A stretch of DNA of 64,000 bases from positions 51,477,810 to 51,541,809 of the forward strand of contig OX457024.1 in assembly GCA_949752745.1 (NCBI GenBank). Reading direction: 5' to 3'. The notes under the pieces are model-generated. The model ran no database searches and was not told where the DNA came from. It saw only the letters and a list, made by a program, of their open reading frames with translations. The translations under genes and the position numbers were made by a program. Source of the stretch: Protula sp. h YS-2021 (taxonomy: Eukaryota > Annelida > Polychaeta > Sabellida > Serpulidae). The first letter of the stretch is position 1, and the number at the start of each line of letters is the position of its first letter. Of the stretch, positions 14,036-26,800 are shown piece by piece.

Positions 14036-17000
14036 AAAATCGTATAGACTCCAAAATTTGCATGGGTGTTCCTTGGGTCAGTTCTGCCACCTTTTGACGG
14101 GTGTAGCGAAATTAAGAAAGGGGTATGACGTCATTGAGATAAAATCTTTCTCAGCTGCTGAACATCGGAGAAAGTTCAAACTTGGTGGGAATGTTGTTTG
14201 GTAGGTCCAAAAGATTCTGTCAAAAAGATATCCCGAGTAAAATGAAAGGAAAACGGCAGATGCCGTCATTGGGTAAAAATATCTTGATAACGAAAAATTC
14301 GATCGACTTCAAATTTGGTGTAGTTATTCCTTGGAAAGTCGCACAGTTTTTGTTAAAACTGAACTCATAGAAAACTAAGGAAGGCTCCAATCGCGTGAAA
14401 AGTATTATATGATATATTGTGAACTCACTGAATCTAATACTCCAGCTCCGACCCTCTCCACCTCCAAGGTTTTGTCGGCTGTTTTGGTAACTAAGGATAG
14501 TTATTAAATACGCTTGGGATTTCAGAGTTTTCCACAAGGTTCTCCAATGTTCCTGCATTCTGTAGACATACTTGAAAACATTTCCTTTTCTTCGTTACTC
14601 AGCTACAGCTATTAACGTGTTTTCATTTGGCTGCCAAGCCGTTCAGTATATGGGAGTAACTAGAGCATCAGTCAGGCAGGTTTCCCCGTGTAATACATAA
14701 TGTCATTGGATGTAGTAAATTCAATGAAATTGAAAATCCAGCATTGCTTAACAATTTTTGCTCGATTTAATAAATAAGGTGACCTTTCACAACTACAGTA
14801 TATAAATATATATATTTTCACTGCAAAAAAATTCAGAACGCTAGATCAAATATGTTTCCATAAAAACAGGTTTAAATAAACAAGTTTGTCCAAGAACAGA
14901 GTCCCAGTTTACGAAAAGCGATAAGACCAATTCCAGCGTGCATTTCGGACCAGTGCACGTTTATTTAGCTTGCGTTGATGCGTGGTTCGCATTTCGGATC
15001 AGTGCGCATGTTTATTTAACTTGCGTTGATGCGCGGTTATTATTTCGGACCACAGCGCATGTTTATTTAACTTGCGTTGACGCGCGTTTATTATTTCGGA
15101 TCACTGCGCATGTTTATTTAACTTGCATTGATGCACTGTTTTTATTTTGGACCAGTGCGCATATTTATTTAACTCGCATTGATGCGCGGTTCGCATTTCG
15201 CACCACAGCGCATGTTTATGGAACTTCCGTCGATGCGCACGGTTCGCATTTCAGACCAATGCGCATGTCTATTTCACTTGCAGGGGGAGATGCATTTTGA
15301 AACAAAAGTTTACTAAATGAACAACTAACTAACTGACTACTTGACGCCGTCTGGAAACCTATGCTCTAGCTTGCGTATAACGTAAGCTGTGCTAAGAAAT
15401 ATATTTTTAACAAGTCGTATGTTTGACACTTTTAGCCGATTTCAAAAATAATGCGACGTTGCATATGTACAGTATATATATTTTTACTGAATAACATTTC
15501 AGAACGCTGGATTGAATAGTTTTAGAGAACTGGTCTGTAACAAATTTTCCAAAAAAACCGGCCATTTATGTCAAGTATTTTTGACAATTTTTGGCCGATG
15601 TCTTAAACTAGACTGGCCAGTGCACACAAAGTACAGGCTTATATTACACACTTTCAATCGATACCTACTTAGTTTCTTGTTCTTGTAAACAAAAACAAAT
15701 GTCTCCCCGACTAAACCCATAATTCCCCCCCGCCCCCAAAAAAAGTTTTACTTAATTTTAATTACTGAAATTAAATATTCATTTCAGCAAACATAATTAT
15801 AATTCATTGTAAAAAATTCAAAATAAACAAAACAGATGGTGGTCCCTAAAACAGATATTATTGCATTGTCTTTTTCATCCGAGTCTGGAAGGTGGTCGCT
15901 AACACGGGTTTTACTGTATGCCCTTCTTATCCGAGTCTGAAATTTGGTCAAGACAGGTAGGTTTTACCGTACGTCTTTTTACGCGAATCTGAAGCAGTCA
16001 CGACAACGGGGTCTTACTTTACATCTTTTTATCCAGATCTTGAAGGTGGTCTGAATTTTTTTTGTTAACCATCTTCGCCCACACCCCATCTCCCCAGCTA
16101 TCTAATATAGGTACGACTTTAAACGCAACTCATCCATTTACCTAAGGTAACGGTGACGGTCTGTACCCTAAGTGTAGTTATCGCCATGCTATACTACCTT
16201 GTATTCGTACATTCCCATCGGCCAAAAAGCACTAAAAAGGCATTTTTAATAACTGCGCATTAGATGACGCACCTCGGTGGGAAAAGGGGAGGGGGTGGTG
16301 TATTTCGCTGCCAAAATGGTGAGCTGCTTCTCATACCACAAGATATCAGATGAAATACTTTAATAGCGAAAAATGCTTCTAGGTACTGCAAACAATGCGA
16401 ACCGATAAAATAGCTGCCATACATGGAACACTTTGGCACCGAATCAAGCATGCGGCGAAAAAAATCAATAGCTAGACCTGCTGAGGTTAAACTGCTGAAT
16501 ACAACACTGGCATTCCATGAACTCGTAGATAAAGACTCCATCATGCATCACAGCTGACACTGACTTCTAACTGAGTAAAATGTTGCATAACAGAAGTAGA
16601 TGAGAAATGCACAAAAAGCTCAGTTTCAGGCAATAACAAATAGCAATGGACGCCAGTAAAGCTATTACTGTTTTGAAGCATTCTAAAGAATGCAGAAACA
16701 CTCGAGCATCTTCACAAAAACACTGAAATCCCCAGCGTAGTTAACAACTATGCTTGGTTAACAAAGGAGCCAAAAAATGAGGAGGCGGGCTGGGGGGTGT
16801 TGACCTTATGCACCTTTCTTGATTTTCTATACGAGTTTAATAAGATTTATCTTAATTTCACCACACGCGTCAAAAGTTGAAACAGTCGTCTGACTGAAAC
16901 GAGCCATATCCATATAAAATTTCAAGTCGATATGACTTTCCGTTATCGAGATATTGTGCATACAAGATCTGGTTCAAAATAAACATATTTTAAGTGATGA

Positions 17001-17803
17001 CGTCATACACCGCGCTGGTTCGTTCTACTTGCGAAAAACAGAATCTTTCGAACCTACCAAGATTCAAGCTCACCAAGTTTCAACTTTCTTCGATGTTCAG
17101 CGTCTGAGAAATTTCGCACAAATTTTTTTACGCTATGCCGCCATACATCTGCCCTAATCACGTGACATGCGTCGGAAGTTGAAAGAACCGTCCGGCTGAC
17201 CCAAGGAATACCCCTATAAAATTTGAAATCAATACGACTTTCCCTTATCGCGAATACTTTGCACACAAATCTCGTTCAGAATATATTGATATTTTACTTG
17301 ATGACGTCATACACACAAAAATTTCACAGAATCTTTCGGACTTACCAAGCAATAATCCCAATAAGTTTCAACTTTCTCCAATGTTTAGCGGCTGAGAATT
17401 TGTGCACACAAGATTTTTATGTAATGACCTCATACACCTGCCCTGATCATGTGATATGCGTCAAAACTTGAGAGAACCGTGGAATAATTCGATCGAGTTT
17501 GAAGTCGATCCGACGTTTCGTTCTCGATTTAACTTGCACACAACATTTTGTTCACAACAGACTGACACACATACAAGTGTACACACATACACACACACAC
17601 ACAGAATGTACAAACACTACATGTCTCCCCTTGGTTGGGGAGACATAACAACGCCACGTTTATCGTCAAGCGCGCGCAAGATATTTTCAAATATACGGAC
17701 CAGAGCTGTCTCTGTTCCATGAACAACACGATATGCAGACTAAAATTTTTCGTGTGATTGGTTTTGTGGCGTTGATACTTCTAATTAAAAAAGCTCCTTG
17801 CAG

Positions 17804-17882
<79 letters not shown>

Positions 17883-20800
17883 GGCAATGACTAAATCCAA
17901 GCTATAAATTGTTAGCCTGAAAAGATCAGGCTATAAATAGATGGTCTAACTCAATCAGGTCAACAAAAGATGCCCTGAAAAAAGTCAGGCTATCTACAGA
18001 CAGCCAGGTTTTCGAGCTTAAAAATTACAATCAGGCTGAAATGCGGTCCGATAAATGTTGGCTCATCAACACCAAACTTTATTTAAAAAAAGGAAAAAAC
18101 TGTGTTGGGTGATGCTCTCTTTAAAATCTGTGTTACTTTAAGGTACAGCAAATGTAGTTGTTTTTTCTTTGCATTTTATATTTACTTCAGACCAGCCTCG
18201 GTGGCCCAGTGGTTAGAGTGTCCGCCTCGAGATTGGAAGATCGTCGGTTCAAACCCGGTCGGATCATACCTAAAACTTTAAAATTGGGACTCCTCCTTGC
18301 TATCCTGTGAGGCACTCCACATGTAAGGGTTAGAAGGAGGGCTGAAATGCCCCATTTCAGTGTAATGTGGCAGGGCGATCCCGACATGACCATAGCAGTT
18401 GAAAGGGATCTTAAGAACAAAACAATACAATACATTTGCTTCAGAAATTATTAAAAATGGCATTTTATGAAACTAGAACCTCATTTCGCTAGCGAAATGT
18501 TAAACACTTGACACAAATTAAAACGCAAAAATACTTCCTTCAGTGGGTTATTTCTTGAATAATATCTTAGAAACAACACAGCTTGAATACGTCTTAAAAG
18601 GCGACTAGTGTTTGGTTTTTGTTGACTTAAGGTTTCATTAGCTGATCAGGCATACGCCGTGTTATCTATTTACGCAGTGGGAGCTCGCACAAAGCTGAGC
18701 ACTTCTGTGTTCTGTACTGTGCGTGAAATGCTACGCATTCAGTGGCAAAAAATACACTCTTTTCACATGGCGTTTTAAACAAGAAAACGAAATCGAAGGC
18801 GAAAAAAGTGTCATGCACACGTTCATATCAAGTTCTACCTAAGTCCCAAGTTTCGTGGCCCCAGGGTCCAAAGTGCCAGTGGAGGAGATGACACGAGAAA
18901 TCTGATCGCTGTCAAGAAAAAAAGATACCAACGGCTGCTCGCACAAATTCAAAAACCCCTTGCAAGCCAAAGGCTTGTCAAGTGTTAATAATATCTGGTG
19001 AATAGGAAAATCCTGCATAATTTTAGCACTCAACGTCTGTGTGTTAGTTTGTTGTTCACCAAACCACCTCTCTCCAAGAGTGCTACATGAACCAACTCAA
19101 CACATTACAAGAACTCGCCTTTCGCGCGTTGTAGTACTTTGGTCAGACCCTAAGGAAGTCCACTAACATAATTGACAGGCTCCCTTTAGCTTGAATTCTC
19201 GAGTAAGTAATAAAGATCGTTATCGCCGCCTACTTTGCGGTAATTTTCCTAACATTTAAAATCTTCTTACAAGCAAATTAAACAATCACGGCCAGAAAGC
19301 CCTTAACAATTTGCAATATTTTGTTTTCGGTTCAATCTGTCTTCGGTTGAACTCGACCATAAACCTTTTCAGTGTAACGAGTAGGGCTGTGACGGTACGT
19401 CATGCCCACGGTTCGGTTCGGTACATTTCAATTATTCGGTTCGGTTTTTTCGATACAATTTTGCAAAAAAATTGTTTAAATTTTGCCGAAATGATAACTG
19501 TCTGTATTTAGCTAAATATTTATCGCATAACACCCAATAATGCCTTTTAGCCATGTGATTTGAAACAAAAACGCCAGTTTATAAAATTTATAACGCTAAA
19601 ATTGACAAATTAGAGATCAATAAAGCATCACTCTTTTAATATTTATTCGGTGACGAAGCACCTCAAACAGGTCTACCCAAAGATGAGATTTAATAATGAT
19701 TTTGTTAATCACAAATTTATTGTGCTTATTTAACAAGGTGTTCATTTTTTAACAACAAATATCCCTGAATTCTCATTAAATATTTAAAAAAGTCACAGGA
19801 ACTACAATTAAGCATAAATATCTCAAATAAAAGTCAATATGAATATCATATCACATCACCGAACTTACAATTAAGTTAGAAACACAGTATTATTTAAAAT
19901 AAGAATTTCAAAACAAACAAGAAACAGACTACCGGTAATCGAAGAAATCAATAATGCTTCCCTTTTCTGATAACAAAGGGTGAAAATAAGTTGAACAATG
20001 TAAATTCTTACCTTTTAGTGAAAGAAAAATACAAATATTGAAACCTTCAATTTACATTGGCTGTTTATTAAAATATCGGTAGCTTAGTATTGCATGACCT
20101 ATTGAAATTTAAAAGTTTTAAAAATTTATTTGGATTTCCATTTTTTTTTTTTACATTTTTTATTTACATGGAAAGAAACTAAGTTTTTAATATAGTTTGC
20201 AACACAAAATGATGAAATAAAGAAGAAAATCTATTTCTGACATTCGAATTATCGGTAGTCAATTCCAGAATAGCCTACCATAAAATATCTGGTTTCTTAT
20301 TTGCTCCAGAATTCTTATTTTAAATAATACGGTGTTTAAAGTATAGCCTGTAACAATCATTACAGTTTTGCCCTAACTTGAGTTTCAGTACATCACACAG
20401 CAGTCATTCAGTTTTGTTCTAGCTTAAGAACATTTACAGAGTTTCTTAATTATAACGCCATAAACAAAGCGCTTTACACATATTATAAGAATCCTTAAAT
20501 CTTGAATTATACTTAGGAAACATAACGTTAATGTCGCTGAGGAACAGTTCACATTAAAATGTCGAATGATAAATTCTCAAAATTTACACATATTTCTTTG
20601 AAACGCGCGAAGCCGTACTTTATTATATACCTTCTACTATCAGTGAAAAAATTAAACTGTTAAAAAAAAACAAGCATGTCCAAGGACATGACCCAGCCGA
20701 GTTACCAAACAAGGAAAGAAACGAATACTGTTAGGCCAAAAAATGAAGTATGTAAAATACATTTAATTCGAAATTGGAAGCTACCCGAAAAGGGATGTTG

Positions 20801-23800
20801 GAGAGGTTATGTTTTGACGATTCACGTATTTACCGACATTTACACGATTTTACAAAATTTTTAAAATTCCACCATTTCGGCATTTTCTTGTCATTTGCGA
20901 AAAAAAAAGAAAAGTCCAGGTGGAGAAGCACCTAAGAAACTTTCGATTAAAATTTTATAACTATTTCAAAAGGACGGAGAGAAATGAATGGTTTCACATT
21001 CAGTTATTTACTACCATTTATTCCAGTCTTTGCCAAACTTTAAAGTTCCGCCATTTCGGCAGTTTTTGGCGAACCTCAGGGGAACATCCCTGCATATCAT
21101 CTAAACGATTGGAGTAAAACTGTAGGAGGAGTAGCATTTAAAAATTAGGTCAAACGGGCACAAAGTCTTCCTAGAAGCTGTTGCATATAAACAGCACAAC
21201 TATGTTCATTAAATGTTCAAAAAGTCCCCAACAACGCATAAAAACGAATGTAACCCAAAAAGAGTATAAAAACGTGTATTTTTCCAAAAAGGCAAAAAAA
21301 AGTATAATACGTAAGAAACGTATGGTCTGGCAGCACTGGCTATGAAAGTTACAAAAAGAAAATTCCACACCCCTCCCCCGTCCCCCGTTGGTGGTTCACC
21401 AGAAACGTAATTTTTCAAGAGACGGCATTTCTGCAACATTTGAGGGCATTCCGATCAAAATTTTGGAAGAAAACAAGTATGCGCAATACAAAGTCCCAGC
21501 TTACGAAAAGCGAGAAGACCAATTCCAGCATGGATGAGCAATGGAATTTCCCTAAAAAAAATTGGGCTTCCAAAGACCAGGAGCTAAAGAGCTAGCTAGA
21601 TAACAGCAGCGAACCCAAAACATAGACCAATAAATACATACAAAGATTTATTTCCGAGAAAAATGAGAAACAGATCTTGTCTATCTCTGATAGACTGGAT
21701 AGCGTACGAGAGATACCTTCGAACAACTTATCGAAATTATATCCATAAAGCTGTTGGTCGGGCATTAACAATTATTTCAACAGTGCAAATGTTTGTTTAG
21801 CTTGCGCTGATGTGTGGTTCACATTTCAGACCAGTGCGCATGTTTATTTGACTTGCGTTGATGCGCGGGCGGCATTTTAACGTGCGATGATGCGCGGCTG
21901 GCATTTCGGACCCAAGGTCATCTTTATTTAACCTCCGTTGACGTGCGGTTCGCACTTCAAACCAGTGCGCATGATTTTTTAACTTGTATCGCTGCGCGGT
22001 TCGCATTTCGGAGTGCGCATGTATATTCAACTTCCGTTGATAAGCGTGTCGCATTTCGGATTAGTGCGCATGTTTATTTAGCTTGTGTTGGTGCGCGGTT
22101 AACATTTCGTTTTGGTTTGGTTTATTGGTGTTTTAAGTCCCTTTCAGCGATCTCAGCGCTATATCAGGACTACCCTGCCACATTATACTGAAATGGGTCA
22201 TTCGAGTTTAAATCACTAGGGGGATCATAACTGAGTGCACAGCTAATAGGCACGAGAAGGATTCGAAACCGCACCGGCTATACACCCTAGATCTGAAGAC
22301 GAGCGCTTTACCAACTGAGCTACCTGCCCCCTTCACATTTACGCGCTTCATATTTTAGAGCAGTGCGAGTGCTTGGTATTTCGAACCAGAGCGCATGTGT
22401 ATTTAACTTGCATTGATACGTGATTCGCACTTCGGACAAGTGTGCATGTTTGATGTTGATGTTGGATGTTTATTCTGGACCAGTGCGAATGTTTACTTAA
22501 TTTGCGTTAATCCGAGGTTGTGGGCGCTTCTATTGGACCAGTGCCTATGTTTATTAACACTTGACAAGTCTTTGACTTGGTCAAGGCTTACATGAATTTT
22601 TGCAGGCAGCTGTTGGGCTATTTTTTTCTTGACAGTAAAAATTCATTTTCTTGTCTCAGTTTCTTCTCTGACACTACACGTCCTAGGACCATAAAACTTT
22701 TCACTTATGTAGAACTTGATCTGAGGGTGTGCATCCCGCCTTTTTACGTCTACGATTTCGTTTTCATGCTTAAAACGCCATTCGAACACAGCTGATTTTA
22801 GAATAAATAAATACAGCGCATTTAAAAGCAAAGAACAGCACAGCTTATGGGCGTTACGCGAGCTCTGCCTGCACAGAAAAAAATACTAGTCCGTTCAATC
22901 AATAAAGCCGCTGAGCCAACATAACCAAGCAGATGAACCTTATAAGCTGCTCCATAAGCTCTCTACTTAGCTGTATCACAGACTATGCGGCTCGTGAAAA
23001 AAACTTCATGTTGTTCAAGAAATAATAGGCCGTTCAAAGAAATATTTTGAATTTTTTATGTTTATATGTTTTAATGTTTATCAATTATTGAAGATTTCAC
23101 TTGCGAAATGCGGTTATAGTTAAACTTGCGATGATGCGCGGTTGACATTTGGGGTAACAGCACATGTTAACTTAATTGCGTCGATGTGCGGTTTGTATTT
23201 CGGACCAGTGCACATATTTATTTAACTTGCCTCGAAGCACCGTTCGCATTTCAAACATGCGCGCATATTTATTTAACTTGCGTCGATGCACTTGTTTATC
23301 CAAGCGCTTGTTTATCCAACTTCCGTTGATGACTGGTTCGTATTTCGGACCACTGCGCAGGTTTACCTAAGTTGCTTTGATGTGCGTTTCTTATTTTAGA
23401 CCAGTGCGCATGTTTATTTAACTTGCGTTGATGCGTGGTTAGCATTTCGGACCAGAGCGCATGTTTATTTAGCTTGCGTTGATGCATGGTTCGCATTTCG
23501 GACCACTGCGCATGTTTACTTAAATTGCATTGGTGTTGGGTGCTTATTTTTGATCCAGGGGCGCATGTTTATTTAACTTACGCTAATGGGCGGTTAGCAT
23601 TTAGGACCAGTATGCATGTTTATTTAGCTTGCGTTGATGTGTGGTGCTTATTTTGGACCACTGCCTAATTTTATTTAACTTGCGTTGATGTGCGGTGCTT
23701 ATTTTAGACCAGTGCGCATGTTTATTCAACTTCCGTTGATGAGTGGTTCACATTTCGGACGAGTGCGCATGTTTACTTAGCTTGGGTTGATGCACGGTGC

Positions 23801-26800
23801 TTGTTTTGGACCTGTGCGCATGTTTATTTAACTTCCATCGCTGCGCGGTTCGCCATTCGGTCCACTGCGCATGTTTATATAGTTTGCGTCGACGCGCGGT
23901 TGTTATTTCGGACTACTGCGCAAGTTTACTTAACTTGCTTTGATGCGCGGTGCTTGTTTTGGACCAGTGCGCATGTTTATTTAAAAGACTCACCTAAAAA
24001 TAAAAAATTCTCAAATCCAGTCAAAAATCACAAATCATATACCCAACCCACCTAAGGTTGCCTCAAATCAAAATAAATGAAATCGGATAAAAGCTGTAGG
24101 AGGAAATACATTTTGAAGTTTTCTCTTCAAAAATTCGCGCAAAATACAAAAATTGTCCGATCGACTAAAAAAGCATAAGCAATATGCAGGGCCTCTTAGG
24201 GATACGTCACAACAAAAATTATTGAAATCGGATAAAAATCGTAGGCGGAAATGCATTTTGAAGTTTTTTTCTTCAAAAATTCCCCCAAAATACAAAAACT
24301 GTCCGATCCAGTCTAAAAGCACAAGCTGTATGTACGATCCCCTAGGGATGCCTCATACCAAAAATTAATGGCATCGGATCAAAAATGTAGTGGAAGATAC
24401 ATTTTGAAACATAAATTTACTTAATAAACAAATAACTAACGTACGCCGTATACCCCACCTAAAGTGTAACGTAGGCTGGGCTTAAAATGGCTTCCCTTTT
24501 CTCAAATTTTTGGCGGATAGCGAAAAAAAAAAAAGGAATTTTTCCAGATTTCCAGATAGGCCTACCTACAGAACAATCGTACAAAATCGGAAAGGAATCC
24601 GATACAAATTCTAAGAAAAGAAGCATTTTGAAAATTGGAAGCCACTAAATTAAAAAATGTCCCCCCTACTTTGTGAATTTTTGGCGAATCGACAAAAAAG
24701 TTATTCTTCAAGAGAGGCCAACCTAGAGACACCAAAAAAATAAAAAGGGCAACATTTCGCCAATTTTTGGCGCATCGCCAAAATGAGTAATTTTTCAAGA
24801 GGCTTACGTGGAGAATAATCGTACAAAATTTGAAGAAAATCTGATAGAAATTGTGTGAAAAGAAGCATATTGAAAATTGGCAATCATAAAATTATTAATG
24901 CCCCCCCCCCCCCATTTGGCCAATTTTTTGTCGAACAACAAAAAAGGTATATTTTCAAGAAAGGCCTATGTTAAGAACAGTCGTACAATATTTAAAGAAA
25001 ATCTGATCAAAATTGTTCGAAAAGAAGCATTTTTAAAACTGGCAAAACTTTTTGGCGAATCGACAAAAAAGTTATTCTTCAAGAGAGGCCAACCTAGAGA
25101 CACCAAAAAAATAAAAAGGGCAACATTTCGCCAATTTTTGGCGCATCGCCAAAATGAGTAATTTTTCAAGAGGCTTACGTGGAGAATAATCGTACAAAAT
25201 TTGAAGAAAATCTGATAGAAATTGTGTGAAAAGAAGCATATTGAAAATTGGCAATCATAAAATTATTAATGCCCCCCCCCCCCCATTTGGCCAATTTTTT
25301 GTCGAACAACAAAAAAAGTATATTTTCAAGAAAGGCCTATGTTAAGAACAGTCGTACAATATTTAAAGAAAATCTGATCAAAATTGTTCGAAAAGAAGCA
25401 TTTTTAAAACTGGCAAAACTGGCGGATCTCCAAAATAAGTAATTTTTCAAAAGAGGACTACCTAGAGATTAGTCTGTAAGATTTAAAGAAAATCCGATCA
25501 AAACTGTAGGAGAAGAAGTATTTTGAAAACTGGCAACCGAAAAAAAATTAAATGGCCCCCATTTGGCCAATTTTTGGCGGATGTCCTTTTTATCCCGGTA
25601 TTGAAGTTGGTCATTACAGTAGTTTTACTGTAAGTACTTTGTTTATTCGGGTCTGAAAAGTGGTCAAGAACGCAGGTTTTACCGTACGTCTCGTTATCCG
25701 AAAGTGGAAGTTGGTCACTACAAACCGGTTTTACTTTACGTCTTTCTATCTGGATCTACAATGTGGCAGTTACAAATAGGTTTACCGAAACAGCTTTTTT
25801 GCTAGCCTTAACCAACCCCTCCCCCAGCTATCTAATTCAGGTACGACTCTAAAGGCAACCCTAACCATTTTAGCCAACGGTACGGTAAGGGTTTGTACAC
25901 TAAGTGTAGTTATAGCCATAAGGAATAACTTGTCTTCGTACATTTCCTTGGTCAAAAAGCACTAGACAGATATTCTTCATAACTGTGCCACACAAGACCC
26001 ACCTCGGTGGGACAGTTGAGGAAGGCATTGTGGTGTCAATATAGTGCGCTGCTTGTCATAACACAATGTATTAGATGACCCACAGCGGAAAGTCGATCCG
26101 ATTATCCGTTATCGAGACATTTGTACCCAATGACATCCGGGTACATTTGACAGAATCTTTCGGACCCACCAAGCAACATTCCCACCAAGTATCAACTTTC
26201 TCCGATGTTCAGCGGCTAAGAAATGTAGACATATAAGATTTCAACATGACGACACTTTCTACACCCTGCAAAAGTTGACAGGACCGTCCAACAGACCCAA
26301 GGAACAACCATACAAAATTTGAAGTCCATATGACTATCCGTTATCAAGATATCTTGCACACAAGATCGTGTTCAAAATATATACGTATTTTACGTGATGA
26401 CGTCATACGCCACACTCACTCGTTATACTCGCGACAAAATTTGACAGCCGTTTTCGGACCCACCATGCAACAATCCCACTAAGTTTGAACTTTCTCCGAA
26501 AGTTCTCTCCGGCTGAGAAATTTCGCACACGAGATTTTTACGTAATGACGTCATACATCTTCCATTATAATGTAACATGCGTCAAAAGTTGAAAGAACCG
26601 TCCGACCTAACCAAGGAATGAACAGGTCAAGTTTGAAGTCGATCCGGCGTTTCGTTCTCGAGATATCTTGCACACAATATCTGTTCAGACACACACACAC
26701 ACACAGAACGTACAAACACTATATATGTCCCTTTGGTCGGGGAGACATAATTTTTAAGATGCCAAGGAAGCTGCCAAAAACAAAACAGACGACACACAGT

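Larger units (their letters stand above)
13160..14330 (-). repeat. TGACGTCA repeat interrupted by a MITE
   Basis: Family phrases on the minus strand flank a MITE with TA tracts: GAGAAATTTCGCACACAAGA and AAGCAACAATGTCACCAAG at 13250-13330, AATGACGTCATACCCC and CACCAAGTTTGAACTTTCTC at 14100-14200. Confidence 0.75.
21485..24487 (+). mobile_element. Family 2 element, long copy with two insertions
   Basis: Head remnant CCCAGCTTACGAAAAGCG (21497), then 51-bp arrays at 21785-22115, 22335-22555 and 23097-23985. These are broken by a SINE (22112-22332) and repeat X (22556-23046). Two to three ~160-bp units (GCACAAGC, AAAATAAATGAAATCGGAT) follow at 23985-24420, then CCCACCTAAAGTGTAACGTA and GGCTGGG at the 3' end. 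Confidence 0.8.

Noticed and set aside
16260..16544. 94-codon minus-strand open frame similar to one at 62.8-63.1 kb
   Set aside because: The similarity is because both lie in paralogous copies of the family 4 repeat; the frame is not kept between them.
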